The notes beneath the pieces were generated by a model. It ran no database searches, had not been told where the DNA came from, and was given only the letters and a program-made list of their open reading frames with translations. Positions 32,144 to 39,839 of a stretch of DNA of 64,000 nucleotides are shown here, one piece after another. Origin of the DNA: Aquamicrobium lusatiense (GTDB taxonomy: Bacteria; Pseudomonadota; Alphaproteobacteria; Rhizobiales; Rhizobiaceae); NCBI RefSeq assembly GCF_014201615.1, contig NZ_JACHEU010000001.1, positions 2,850,412 to 2,914,411 on the forward strand, read 5' to 3'. Both the position numbers and the translations under genes were made by a program. Position 1 is the stretch's first letter. Every line of letters begins with the position of its first letter.

Positions 32144-33859
32144 TCAATAGGATGCCAGCGTTGCCGCCTTTTCTTGGCCAAATTCCGGCTCGACGCCAAG
32201 CAGGGCCGCCGAACGGCGAATAATGTTGGAAACGATCGGTGCCGCATTGAAGCCCGCGGTCGCGCCCTGCCCCGGCAGTGCCTGCGGCTCGTCGATGACC
32301 GACAGAACGATGTATTGCGGATCGTCCATCGGGAACGCGGCAAGGAAGGCGTTGAAGCGCTTGCCGCTCACATAGCGCCCGTTCACCACCTTTTCGGCGG
32401 TGCCGGTCTTGCCGCCGACCCGGTAGCCGGGAACCGTGGCGCGCCGCCCCGAGCCGCCCGGCGCGGTCGCGTTTAGGTTGTAGAGATAGCGCATGTCGGC
32501 GCTGGTCTTTTCGCTGACCACGCGCGTCGCGTCCGCCATCGCTTCCTCGACGGTCCTCGCAAGGAATGTCGGGTTCATGAGATGGCCGCCATTCATCAGC
32601 GCGGCGGCTCCCACCGCCGTCTGCAACGGCGTGGTGGTGAAACCGTGGCCGAAGGATGCGGTGATGGAATGAACCTTCTTCCACACTTTCGGCTCCACCG
32701 GCCGCGCCACTTCCGGCAGCTCGGTCTTCATCCGTTCGAGGATGCCGAGCCTGTGCAGGAACTCGCGATGGCCTTCGATGCCGACGATATCGGCCTCGCG
32801 CGCCGAACCGATGTTGGAGGAGTAGATGAACACCTCCGGTAGCGTCAGCACCCGGCCCTTGCCATGAAAGTCGCGGATGGTCTGGCGCCCGATGGTGATC
32901 GGACGGGTGGCGTCGAAGGTCGAGTTCAGGTTGGCCTTGCCCGAATCCAGCGCCATGGCCGTGGTAAAACTCTTCACCGTCGAGCCCATCTCATAGAGGC
33001 CCGCCGACATGCGGTTCAGGCGATCCTTGTCCTGGGCGTTGACCGGATTGTTGGGATCGAAATCCGGCACCGAAGCCATGGCGACGACCTCGCCGGTCTT
33101 GGCGTTGAGCACGACGGCGCCGGCGGCGATCGCCCTGAAGCGCTCCATGGCCGAGCTGATTTCGTCATGAACGATATGCTGCACGCGCAGATCGACCGAC
33201 AGGCGCACCGGGGCCAGGTCCTTGGGCAGCGCAAGACCGCTCTGCTGGAGATCCGCAAGCCCCTGCCCGTCTATGTACTTCTCAAGGCCGGATATGCCCT
33301 GATTGTCGATATTGGTGAGGCCGACGATGTAGGCGGTGGTGGCGCCTGCCGGATAGAAGCGCCGCGTTTCCGTGCGGAAGCCGATGCCGGGAATGCCGAG
33401 CTGCATGATTTCCGACTGCTGGCGCGGGGTAAGCTGGCGCTGCAGCCACACGAAGCCCGCACCGCTCTTGAGCTTGTTGTAGGTCTGCTCGTAATCGAGG
33501 TTCGGCAGCACCGTCGCCAGCTTCTCGATCGCCTCGTCGGCGTCGACGATATGGCGCGGCTCGGCAAACAGCGAAGACGTCTTGATGTCGGTCGCCAGCA
33601 CCTGGCCATTGCGGTCGATGATGTCGGGCCGCGATGCGGTCACCCGGCTTGCCGGCGCGCCCGAAGGCACGGGATCCTGAAAGCCCAGATAGACAAGACG
33701 GCCGCCAATGGTGGCATAGATGCCGAAGAAAACCGCCATGGTCATGATCACGCGGTTGCGCGTGCGCCCGCCGGTGGATTTGCGGGCGGAGTCCATGACG
33801 ATGGAACTGTCATCGCCGGATTGGCGGATGCGCCGGAACGGGTTGATCCTGCCGATCAT
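32144..33859 (-). CDS. ftsI: Septal peptidoglycan transpeptidase FtsI (PBP3)
   Basis: 571 residues. A short cytoplasmic tail and one membrane helix (about 38-58) lead to the non-catalytic domain and then the transpeptidase domain. The catalytic serine is in STVK (293-296), with the SSN motif in IYSSNIGS and KTGT in VGGKTGTAEK. It cross-links peptidoglycan at the septum and is the target of aztreonam-like beta-lactams. Its start overlaps ftsL by 4 bases. Confidence 0.97.
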   Translation of the reverse strand: MIGRINPFRRIRQSGDDSSIVMDSARKSTGGRTRNRVIMTMAVFFGIYATIGGRLVYLGFQDPVPSGAPASRVTASRPDIIDRNGQVLATDIKTSSLFAEPRHIVDADEAIEKLATVLPNLDYEQTYNKLKSGAGFVWLQRQLTPRQQSEIMQLGIPGIGFRTETRRFYPAGATTAYIVGLTNIDNQGISGLEKYIDGQGLADLQQSGLALPKDLAPVRLSVDLRVQHIVHDEISSAMERFRAIAAGAVVLNAKTGEVVAMASVPDFDPNNPVNAQDKDRLNRMSAGLYEMGSTVKSFTTAMALDSGKANLNSTFDATRPITIGRQTIRDFHGKGRVLTLPEVFIYSSNIGSAREADIVGIEGHREFLHRLGILERMKTELPEVARPVEPKVWKKVHSITASFGHGFTTTPLQTAVGAAALMNGGHLMNPTFLARTVEEAMADATRVVSEKTSADMRYLYNLNATAPGGSGRRATVPGYRVGGKTGTAEKVVNGRYVSGKRFNAFLAAFPMDDPQYIVLSVIDEPQALPGQGATAGFNAAPIVSNIIRRSAALLGVEPEFGQEKAATLASY

Positions 33860-34218
33860 TCGACGGCTCCGGTCTGGGTCTGATCGATCAGCCGTCCGGC
33901 CGCATCGGCGGCCGTGATGTCCTCGATGGACAAGGGCCGCTGCGGCAGACTGTCGATGCGCGCGAACTGATAGGGATTGACCTGTTCAAGGCCGAGCTGC
34001 TCCTGATAGCGCTCCACCAACCGCTGCAACCGCGCAGGCTGGGTGAGCAGGCTCCAGTCAGCCTTCAGAAGATCGATGGTTTCTTCCTCGGTGCGGATCT
34101 GCGTCTGAAGCTTGCGAACCGTCGCAAGCTGCTCGCCGGCGTCGCGCTTGATCGAATAGGTCATGGCCGCCGCGGCCACCATGACGCCTATCAGAACGAT
34201 GTCGCTGGTGCGGAACAT
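33856..34218 (-). CDS. ftsL: Cell division protein FtsL
   Basis: 120 residues. One N-terminal membrane helix (IVLIGVMVAAAAMTYSIK) is followed by a coiled coil (AGEQLATVRKLQTQIRTEEE) and the LKADWSLLTQPARLQRLVER segment typical of alphaproteobacterial FtsL. A GAGAGAGGTGAGAGC region precedes the ATG. It forms the FtsQLB complex. It lies between rsmH and ftsI as usual. Confidence 0.93.
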   Translation of the reverse strand: MFRTSDIVLIGVMVAAAAMTYSIKRDAGEQLATVRKLQTQIRTEEETIDLLKADWSLLTQPARLQRLVERYQEQLGLEQVNPYQFARIDSLPQRPLSIEDITAADAAGRLIDQTQTGAVE

Positions 34219-34222
34219 GCTC

Positions 34223-35212
34223 TCACCTCTCTCCCGAAATGGCGGGAAGTCTTGGAAGCCCGAAAACCGAAAGATCGTCGCCGCGCGGTGCTGCGTCGGT
34301 GCGTATTGCAGCGCGAAGCCGTGCCGAGCGCGCGCGCGGATTGCGTTCCACCTCGGCCTCGCCGGGCGTGATTCCGTTGTTGGCGCGGCGGAACGTGGCG
34401 GGCCGCTGCACGACCTGCGGCAGATGGCGCGATCCGGCCGTCGTCTCGTCGCGATCGGCAAGGAAGCGCTTGACGATGCGATCCTCAAGCGAATGGAAGG
34501 TCACGACGACAAGCCGTCCGCCGGGCTTCAGTGCCCGTTCGGCCGCGACCAGCGCGCGCGACAACTCGCCCAGTTCGTCATTGACGTAGATGCGCAGCGC
34601 CTGAAACACGCGCGTGGCAGGATGGATCTTGTCCTTCGGTGAGCGACCGACCAGGGTCTCGATGGCGTCGGCCAGTTCCAGCGTGCGGGTGAAGGGCCGC
34701 TTTTCCCGCCGCGCCTCGATCATGCGGGCGATGCGTCCGGCATGGCGTTCCTCGCCCAGCAGCCCGAAGATGCGGGTCAGATCGGAAGTCTTGTAGGTAT
34801 TGACGACATCGGCAGCGCTCAGGCCCGCCTGCGCCATGCGCATGTCGAGCGGCCCGTCGGCGCGGAACGAGAAGCCACGCTCGGCCTGATCGAGTTGCAT
34901 GGAGGAAACGCCGATGTCCAGCACGATGCCGTCGGCCTGTTCGACATGTTCGTCCAGGACCGAAAACGGCGCATGAACGAGGCGCAGGCGTCCCTCATGC
35001 TCTGCTTCCAGCGCCCTTCCCGCCGCGATGGCGTCGGGATCGCGATCGATGGCAACGACCGATGCGCCCGTGCCGAGAATGGCGCGCGTATAGCCGCCGG
35101 CCCCGAATGTGCCATCGACGATCACTTCGCCGGGTACCGGCGCCAGTGCTTCGATGACTTCATCGAGCAGAACGGGAATATGGGGCGCTGCGGTGTCGGA
35201 ACCGGCCGTCAT
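34223..35212 (-). CDS. rsmH: 16S rRNA m4C1402 methyltransferase RsmH (MraW)
   Basis: 329 residues. SAM-binding [51 protein letters not shown] and the C-terminal [14 protein letters not shown] are family hallmarks. It methylates C1402 of 16S rRNA. The ATG at 35212 overlaps the mraZ stop by 4 bases. Confidence 0.97.
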   Translation of the reverse strand: MTAGSDTAAPHIPVLLDEVIEALAPVPGEVIVDGTFGAGGYTRAILGTGASVVAIDRDPDAIAAGRALEAEHEGRLRLVHAPFSVLDEHVEQADGIVLDIGVSSMQLDQAERGFSFRADGPLDMRMAQAGLSAADVVNTYKTSDLTRIFGLLGEERHAGRIARMIEARREKRPFTRTLELADAIETLVGRSPKDKIHPATRVFQALRIYVNDELGELSRALVAAERALKPGGRLVVVTFHSLEDRIVKRFLADRDETTAGSRHLPQVVQRPATFRRANNGITPGEAEVERNPRARSARLRAAIRTDAAPRGDDLSVFGLPRLPAISGER

Positions 35213-35676
35213 GGCGTCTGCCCCCCGATGGTGGCACCGGCAGCCGCCTGCCGCAGCTTCAGAAGCCTCTCGCGCACCTTCGCGCCATGCTCCGCCAGCC
35301 GGCCCGGCTCCCAGATCTGGAAGAACTGCCCGCGACCGACGAAGGCCACCTCCTGAGAGATGCCCGTATGCGCGCGGATGAAATCCGTCATCATGATTCG
35401 CCCGTCCTGATCCAGCTTCAGGAACGTGCCGTCGCCATGGCAGAAGAAGGACATGTCGTCCGCCGTCTGCTGGAAAGGGTCTTCCTGCGCAATGCGCTGT
35501 TCGTAGCGGTCGAGCAGGTCGAGACCGCCAACATCCATGGCCGGCGCATCGAGCCCCCTCAGCGCATAGAGTTCGGAGTAGCCGCGCTTCAGCACCACCG
35601 CGCGAAAGGGCGCAGGCACCGACACCCGCCCCTTGGCGTCGATCCGGTTCACTGAGCTTGACAGAAAACGGTCCAT
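35209..35676 (-). CDS. mraZ: Transcriptional regulator MraZ
   Basis: 155 residues, close to the E. coli length of 152. Two SpoVT/AbrB swapped-hairpin domains are seen, the first with [19 protein letters not shown] and the second with [18 protein letters not shown]. MraZ forms a ring-shaped oligomer that binds TGGG direct repeats and represses the division cluster. Its expected operator is present upstream. It is the first gene of the cluster. Confidence 0.96.
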   Translation of the reverse strand: MDRFLSSSVNRIDAKGRVSVPAPFRAVVLKRGYSELYALRGLDAPAMDVGGLDLLDRYEQRIAQEDPFQQTADDMSFFCHGDGTFLKLDQDGRIMMTDFIRAHTGISQEVAFVGRGQFFQIWEPGRLAEHGAKVRERLLKLRQAAAGATIGGQTP

Positions 35677-35864
35677 GATGTGCTGCAGCCGCTTGCGCCG
35701 CCGCACCCCTTTCCATCGTCGCATCCACGCCGCCGCGGCGCGGTCCCTCGTTCAGACCCCTGCCATTGACCTTACAGGCGCACGCCATCGCGCGAGCAGC
35801 CGACGCGGCCGCCCGTCTGGCAAACGCATAACCCTGAAACGAAACAAAGGCTTGAATCTGCAAA

Positions 35865-35898
35865 TGGGATAACATGGGGTTTTATGGGCGTCAACGGG
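35865..35898 (-). promoter_or_regulatory. MraZ box overlapping the division-cluster promoter
   Basis: On the plus strand TGGG occurs at 35865, 35875 and 35885, with CGGG at 35895: four repeats at exactly 10-bp spacing. This is the arrangement known for MraZ binding. On the minus strand the same bases contain TTGACG (35894-35889) and, 16 bases on, TTATCC (35872-35867), a plausible -35/-10 pair directing transcription towards mraZ. Repeats and promoter overlap, so bound MraZ would block polymerase. The predicted leader is about 185 bases. Confidence 0.75.
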
Positions 35899-36131
35899 AA
35901 CACATTGCACGATCACCTCTCAACTCCCCGTCCCGGCGGAGAGTTTTGCGGTACCGTTCTTTATGATCCATTAAGCCTAACGAAACCTTACCCGGGCGGC
36001 GCTCCGCATCCCGCCTGCGCCGCCTCCGGCACCGCTGTCCCGCGACATGAAAACCGGCTGAATCCGCCATTCAGAGCGGGTTCATGGTCCTGCCGGCAAG
36101 GTTTCATCGTCATCAACGGGAGGAGCACAGC
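35899..36131. other. Intergenic region upstream of a small secreted protein gene
   Basis: Apart from the motif cluster described separately at 36058-36084 and the ribosome binding site GGGAGGAGCACAGC at its end, I see no gene, repeat or RNA structure in this stretch. Confidence 0.5.
36058..36084. promoter_or_regulatory. Possible operator: CTGAAT-N5-ATTCAG plus GTTCA
   Basis: CTGAAT and ATTCAG form an inverted repeat with a 5-base centre (36058-36074), followed six bases later by the related half-site GTTCA (36080-36084). It lies 48-74 bases upstream of the following start codon, the range for a transcription factor site. The regulator is not known. Confidence 0.4.
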
Positions 36132-36422
36132 ATGACCATCACAACCCTTGCCAGGCTGGCCGTCGCCGCCGGCGTTCTGACCGCCTCTGTCTCCGGCGCC
36201 TACGCCTATACGATCCACTACAAGGACGGCAGATACAGCGTGACCTGCGAGAATGGCGACAGATGGACCCGTGGCAACGGCACCCAGCAGATCAGCCATG
36301 CCGACGCGGCCAACATCTGCGCCAGGCGCGGCAGCGCCATCATCGACAGTTCCGGCGCCGGCGGCTCCGGCCCCGTCAAGGGCGCGAAGAAGTCTGTTCA
36401 GGCCATTCACAAGGCAAACTGA
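36132..36422 (+). CDS. Small secreted protein of unknown function
   Basis: 96 residues, ATG behind a strong GGGAGGAGC site. A signal peptide ends SVSGAYA before YTIHYKDGRYS. The mature domain (about 70 residues) has two cysteines (VTCENGD, ANICARRG) that could form a disulfide. The tail is Gly/Ser/Lys-rich. Similar short periplasmic proteins occur in rhizobia, but I cannot assign a function. It forms a single-gene unit ended by a terminator. Confidence 0.78.
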   Translation: MTITTLARLAVAAGVLTASVSGAYAYTIHYKDGRYSVTCENGDRWTRGNGTQQISHADAANICARRGSAIIDSSGAGGSGPVKGAKKSVQAIHKAN

Positions 36423-36429
36423 AACCAAC

Positions 36430-36453
36430 AAAACCCCGCCCCGGCGGGGTTTT
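36430..36453. terminator. Rho-independent terminator after the small secreted protein gene
   Basis: AAAACCCCGCC pairs with GGCGGGGTTTT in a compact hairpin with T runs on both strands. It begins 8 bases after the stop codon and lies about 70 bases beyond the 3' end of rnpB, so it can also stop rnpB read-through. Confidence 0.85.
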
Positions 36454-36520
36454 GCTTTCAGGCGGCATGGAATGGTCGCTCGCCTCACGGGCGGGCCACA
36501 GGCGAAAGAAACGGGAGAAA

Positions 36521-36922
36521 AATGCCAGCCGGCCTGTAAGCCGGGTTTTGTATGGCCTCCGCGCCTTGCGGCACGGAAACGTGGCGGCCATTCATCTTGG
36601 ACGCCTGTTGCCAGACGCCTCACGCAACCTACCCGGACGGTGGGCCGGAAACAGCCCCCGGAGTTTCCCCCGCACCGCCCCTATTCGGTTTTGCTCCCGG
36701 TGGGGTTTACCGTGCCGCTTCCGTTGCCGGTCGCGCGGTGGGCTCTTACCCCACCCTTTCACCCTTACCGCGCACGAGGCGCGGCGGTTTGCTTTCTGTG
36801 GCACTTTCCCTGGGGTCGCCCCCGCCGGCTGTTAGCCGGCACCGTGTTTCCATGGAGCCCGGACTTTCCTCACCCGCAGCCTTTCGGCTCCTGCTGGTGC
36901 GGCCGCCCGGCCGGCTGGCAGT
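36521..36922 (-). ncRNA. rnpB: RNase P RNA
   Basis: On the minus strand the order is P1 5' strand (TGCCAGCCGG, 36920-36911), the conserved GAGGAAAGTCCGGGC block, CGGTGCCGGCTAACAGCC, GGGAAAGTGCCACAGAAA, GGTAAGGGTGAAAGGGTG, GGTAAACCCCACC and CAAAACCCGGCTTACAGGCC, ending in the P1 3' strand (GGCCGGCTGGCA, 36534-36523). These are universally conserved RNase P RNA elements in correct order, about 400 bases, normal for alphaproteobacteria. The 3' end is followed by a T run. It is the catalytic RNA that trims tRNA 5' ends. Plus-strand open frames across this region are spurious. Confidence 0.95.
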
Positions 36923-36926
36923 TGCG

Positions 36927-36955
36927 TATAAAGGTGTTCCGCCGCCAAAACGCAA
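36927..36955 (-). promoter_or_regulatory. Probable rnpB promoter
   Basis: On the minus strand TTGCGT, a 17-base spacer and TTTATA place transcription start at about 36921, which coincides with the first base of P1. The agreement with the RNA end supports it. Confidence 0.65.
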
Positions 36956-36977
36956 CAGAAAAGCAGCCTCTTCCCCG

Positions 36978-37592
36978 TTAACTCGAAGGCACCAGCGAAG
37001 CCATGTGCACCTTCACCTTGCTGCAATAGGCCGAGGAAACGGGATTCATGCGCTTGGCGGCATGGCCGGCATTGTATTTGAGGATCGTGCCACAGGTGGT
37101 TCCGCCGCCGAGGCTGTGCGCCATCGCCAGATATTTCATCCCGTATTTGATGTTGGTTTCCGGGTTGAAAAGCCCCTTCGACGAGCCGCTGTAACCCATC
37201 ATGCGCGCGGTTGAAGGCTTGATCTGCATCAGGCCGATCTCGCCGGAACTGCCCACCACATTGGGGCGATAATTGCTTTCCACCTTGATGACGGCATGTG
37301 CAAGCGAAACCGGCACGCCATAGCTGGCGGCATATTTGCTGATCAGCGTGGAATAGCTGGTTCCCGAAACCGCCGCGGCCTTGCCTGCCTTGCGGGCGGA
37401 GCGCTTCTTTCCCGTGGAAGGTTTTGCCCTGGTGGAAGCAGCCGTCCGGGGCGTTTCGCTGTTCTCTGCTTTCTTTACGAGAAGTCCGCGCCCTCCCAGT
37501 TGCGGATCGAAACGGTCGGCCTTTACCGGACCAGAAGCAATAGCGAGCATAGCGGCAGCAACAGCCGCCGTGAAAACGGTTATTTTTGTCAT
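36978..37592 (-). CDS. Secreted SLT-type lytic transglycosylase
   Basis: 204 residues from the ATG at 37592, behind AGGATAAA. A signal peptide (ending GPVKA-DRF) and a Lys/Ser/Ala-rich linker precede a short goose-type/SLT domain: YAASYGVPVSLAHAVIKVES with the catalytic glutamate (about residue 104), GSSGEIGLMQIKPSTARMMG and the closing LKYNAGH. It cleaves MurNAc-GlcNAc bonds with anhydro-ring formation in the periplasm. It stands alone upstream of rnpB. Confidence 0.9.
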   Translation of the reverse strand: MTKITVFTAAVAAAMLAIASGPVKADRFDPQLGGRGLLVKKAENSETPRTAASTRAKPSTGKKRSARKAGKAAAVSGTSYSTLISKYAASYGVPVSLAHAVIKVESNYRPNVVGSSGEIGLMQIKPSTARMMGYSGSSKGLFNPETNIKYGMKYLAMAHSLGGGTTCGTILKYNAGHAAKRMNPVSSAYCSKVKVHMASLVPSS

Positions 37593-37774
37593 TTTATCCT
37601 GTTCAGTATCGGCGCACGAAGAACAACGCACGCACTGGATATGATGCGACCGGGAGTTATTTTCCGGGAGGACCGATCAGCTTGGGCATTCCTCTGAAGG
37701 GCGATGCCGGAGCAAAAATGGCAAAGTCGTTCAATTAAAATTACACTATATTACGAAGTGCAATTTATTATAAT

Positions 37775-38539
37775 CTAATCAATATCTTGAGCGATGGAAG
37801 CGAGCAGCCGCTCTAGTGTCCTCAAAGTGGAACCATCGGCAATTCCGTCGACAATGCGGCGGCGGAAGTGGCGCTGGAAGGCCTCCACGACGATGCGCGT
37901 CTGCGCGTCGTAGACCCCGGTGATCTCCACGCCATAGCCGTAGAGCGCCAGCATGGATTGCAATTTCTCGACGTCCGGTCCTGCATCGCCCTCGGTAAGC
38001 ACCGGCCCGGCGCGCACCGGCGAAGGCGGAACCAGATGGCCGACGCCTTCCCCGAACAGCCGCTTCCACGGAAACTTCTCGCCCGGATCGACCTTGCGGC
38101 CGGGCGCGATGTCGGAATGGGCGAGGACTCGTTCCGGCCGAACCTTGTGGCGCTGCATGATGCCCCCGCACAAGGCGATGACGGCATCGATCTGCGGTTT
38201 CGGAAAACGAGGATAGCCCAGCGCATGGCCCGGATTGACGATCTCGATCCCGATGGAAGTGGAATTGATGTCGCTCACGCCCCGCCACGAGCTTTTGCCG
38301 GCGTGCCAGGCGCGGTCGCTTTCACGCACCATCTGCACGATGCGCCCATCCTCATGCACCAGATAATGCGAGGAAACCTCGCTCTCGGCATCGCAAAGCC
38401 GCACCTCGGCCGCGTGGCCGCTCTCCATGCCGGTATAGTGCAGGATGATCATGTCAGCCCGCATCCCGTCGCGCCGCGGGCCGAAATTGGGCGAGACCCT
38501 GATTTCGGCACCGGCATGATCGGGGGCGAAACCGCTCAT
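37775..38539 (-). CDS. N-acetylmuramoyl-L-alanine amidase (AmiD-like) with peptidoglycan-binding domain
   Basis: 254 residues. The amidase_2 domain contains the zinc ligands in MIILHYTGM and VLAHSDIAPGRKVDPG and the IGIEIVNPGH motif. A C-terminal peptidoglycan-binding_1 module (DVEKLQSMLALYGYGVEITG) follows. No signal peptide is visible at the chosen ATG, as in several rhizobial relatives, so a role on recycled muropeptides in the cytoplasm is possible. It overlaps the DjlA-like gene by 4 bases, so the two are co-translated. Confidence 0.9.
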   Translation of the reverse strand: MSGFAPDHAGAEIRVSPNFGPRRDGMRADMIILHYTGMESGHAAEVRLCDAESEVSSHYLVHEDGRIVQMVRESDRAWHAGKSSWRGVSDINSTSIGIEIVNPGHALGYPRFPKPQIDAVIALCGGIMQRHKVRPERVLAHSDIAPGRKVDPGEKFPWKRLFGEGVGHLVPPSPVRAGPVLTEGDAGPDVEKLQSMLALYGYGVEITGVYDAQTRIVVEAFQRHFRRRIVDGIADGSTLRTLERLLASIAQDID

Positions 38540-39255
38540 GCCGCCTGCAGGCTCCGCTCGATCAGCTCATAAGCGGCGTTGATCGCAGCTAGCCGTGTGG
38601 TGGCGATGGCTATGAACTCCTGCGGCAGCCCCCGGCCGATCAGCCTGTCGGGATGATTCTCCGCCACCAACTTGCGATAGTGCCGCTTCACCTCGGCCAG
38701 CGGCTGCCCGCGTTCGATGCCCAGCACGATATACGGATCGGCCGTGCCCAGTTCGACATGGCGCGACAGGATCGTCTGGTAATGATCCTCGGCGATGCTG
38801 AAAATCTCGGCCACCCGGCGCAGAAAACCTTCCTCGCGCTCGTGCAGCACCCCGTCAGCGGTCGCGATGTGGAACAGCCCGTCGAGGATGTCCTCCAGCA
38901 TCATGCAGTTGGGGCCGCCATTGCCGCACAGCCCCGCCATCTGCCGCGCATAGACCTCGAAGCCGGCCGTATCCTGCTTGGCCAGATCATAGAGACGCGC
39001 CACATTGCGCGCTTCCTGCGGCGGCACCTCGAAGATCGCCTGAAAGGCCCGCACCTCGTCCTGCGTCACCACGCCGTCCGCCTTGGCCATCTTGGCCGAC
39101 AGCGCAATCATGGCCACGGAAAAAGCCACCTTGCGCCGCAGCTCGGGATCGCCGGCGAACAGGGTACGGACGGCCTCCACCATGTCGGCCACGCCGTGAG
39201 CCGTAGAGGAAGAAAGGCGCTGAATGAAATCGCCGATGCGGTTCCAGATGGACAT
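38536..39255 (-). CDS. DjlA-like co-chaperone (TerB domain plus J domain)
   Basis: 239 residues. A TerB-like helical domain (AMIALSAKMAKADGVVTQDE, about 50-160) with conserved acidic residues leads into a C-terminal J domain (YIVLGIERGQPLAEVKRHYR) with the HPD motif in AENHPDRLIG. J domains stimulate DnaK ATPase. Unlike E. coli DjlA no clear N-terminal membrane segment is seen. Its coupling to the amidase gene suggests a joint envelope role, which is inference. Confidence 0.88.
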   Translation of the reverse strand: MSIWNRIGDFIQRLSSSTAHGVADMVEAVRTLFAGDPELRRKVAFSVAMIALSAKMAKADGVVTQDEVRAFQAIFEVPPQEARNVARLYDLAKQDTAGFEVYARQMAGLCGNGGPNCMMLEDILDGLFHIATADGVLHEREEGFLRRVAEIFSIAEDHYQTILSRHVELGTADPYIVLGIERGQPLAEVKRHYRKLVAENHPDRLIGRGLPQEFIAIATTRLAAINAAYELIERSLQAA

Positions 39256-39337
39256 GGTGGCTGTTTAGAGCCTTTCGCGCGCGCAGGGAAGCATGCTGTT
39301 CTCCCTTATGACTGCCATGACCATCCGGGCTTACGAA

Positions 39338-39361
39338 AAAGGGCCGGCAACGCCGACCCTT
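39338..39361 (-). terminator. Terminator after the small lipoprotein gene
   Basis: On the minus strand AAAGGGTCGGC, a GTT loop and GCCGGCCCTTT form a hairpin with one mismatch, followed by a T run. It lies about 25 bases beyond the lipoprotein stop codon. Confidence 0.75.
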
Positions 39362-39386
39362 TGCAACCTCAACGGTGTGGGAAAAA

Positions 39387-39641
39387 TTATTCGGCCGGCG
39401 CGGGCATCACAGGATCAACCTGCGAACCGCTGTCGCTCGGGGCCGGAGTAATGCTCTGCGTGGTGGAACCGTCCGTAGCGGGCGGGGGCGCGGCAGGCGC
39501 GGTCGCATCAGGCGCAACAGGCTGCTCGGCGGCCGGCGGCGTGGTGCTCTGGGTGGTGGTCGCATCGGAACCGCTGTCACTGCAGGCGGCAACGCCGAAA
39601 AGGGCCACGGCGGAAATCGATGCAAGAACGAGCTTCTTCAT
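39387..39641 (-). CDS. Small Pro/Ala/Thr-rich lipoprotein
   Basis: 84 residues. A signal peptide ends in the lipobox FGVAACSDSG, so it is lipid-anchored at the cysteine (about residue 20). The rest is low-complexity Ser/Thr/Pro/Ala with an acidic tail, likely extended and disordered. A good AGGAGA site precedes the ATG and a terminator follows the stop, so it is a single-gene unit. Function unknown. Confidence 0.78.
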   Translation of the reverse strand: MKKLVLASISAVALFGVAACSDSGSDATTTQSTTPPAAEQPVAPDATAPAAPPPATDGSTTQSITPAPSDSGSQVDPVMPAPAE

Positions 39642-39773
39642 GTTTCAGTCTCCTTACAAACACCCCCGCCTTCCCTGGCGGTTGCGAATGTAATGCCGAA
39701 AGGCGCTATCTGTTTCATAACGTTGCGTTTCGTTCTGTAACAGCGCTCCCGCTCTCCGCGTACTCTTCATCCA

Positions 39774-39802
39774 TCGTCACGCGCCTGTCATTGCCCTGCG
39801 AT
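39774..39802 (+). promoter_or_regulatory. Probable Pho box upstream of btaAB
   Basis: CTGTCAT (39785-39791) matches the PhoB half-site exactly. Four bases later comes CTGCGAT (5 of 7), and four bases before it is TCGTCAC (5 of 7). Three 7-base half-sites at 11-bp spacing match the PhoB layout. It ends 37 bases upstream of the btaA ATG. Phosphate control of btaAB is established in Sinorhizobium. Confidence 0.7.
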
Positions 39803-39839
39803 ACCCGCTGTGCCCACAACCACAGGGGAATCGCTTTTC

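Noticed and set aside
30728..32476. Plus-strand open frame of 582 codons opposite murE and ftsI
   Set aside because: Antisense shadow of two recognisable genes; no start signal and Arg/His/Gly-rich composition.
36253..37214. Several plus-strand frames across the rnpB region
   Set aside because: The region matches RNase P RNA on the minus strand in all conserved blocks; the frames lack start signals and family features.
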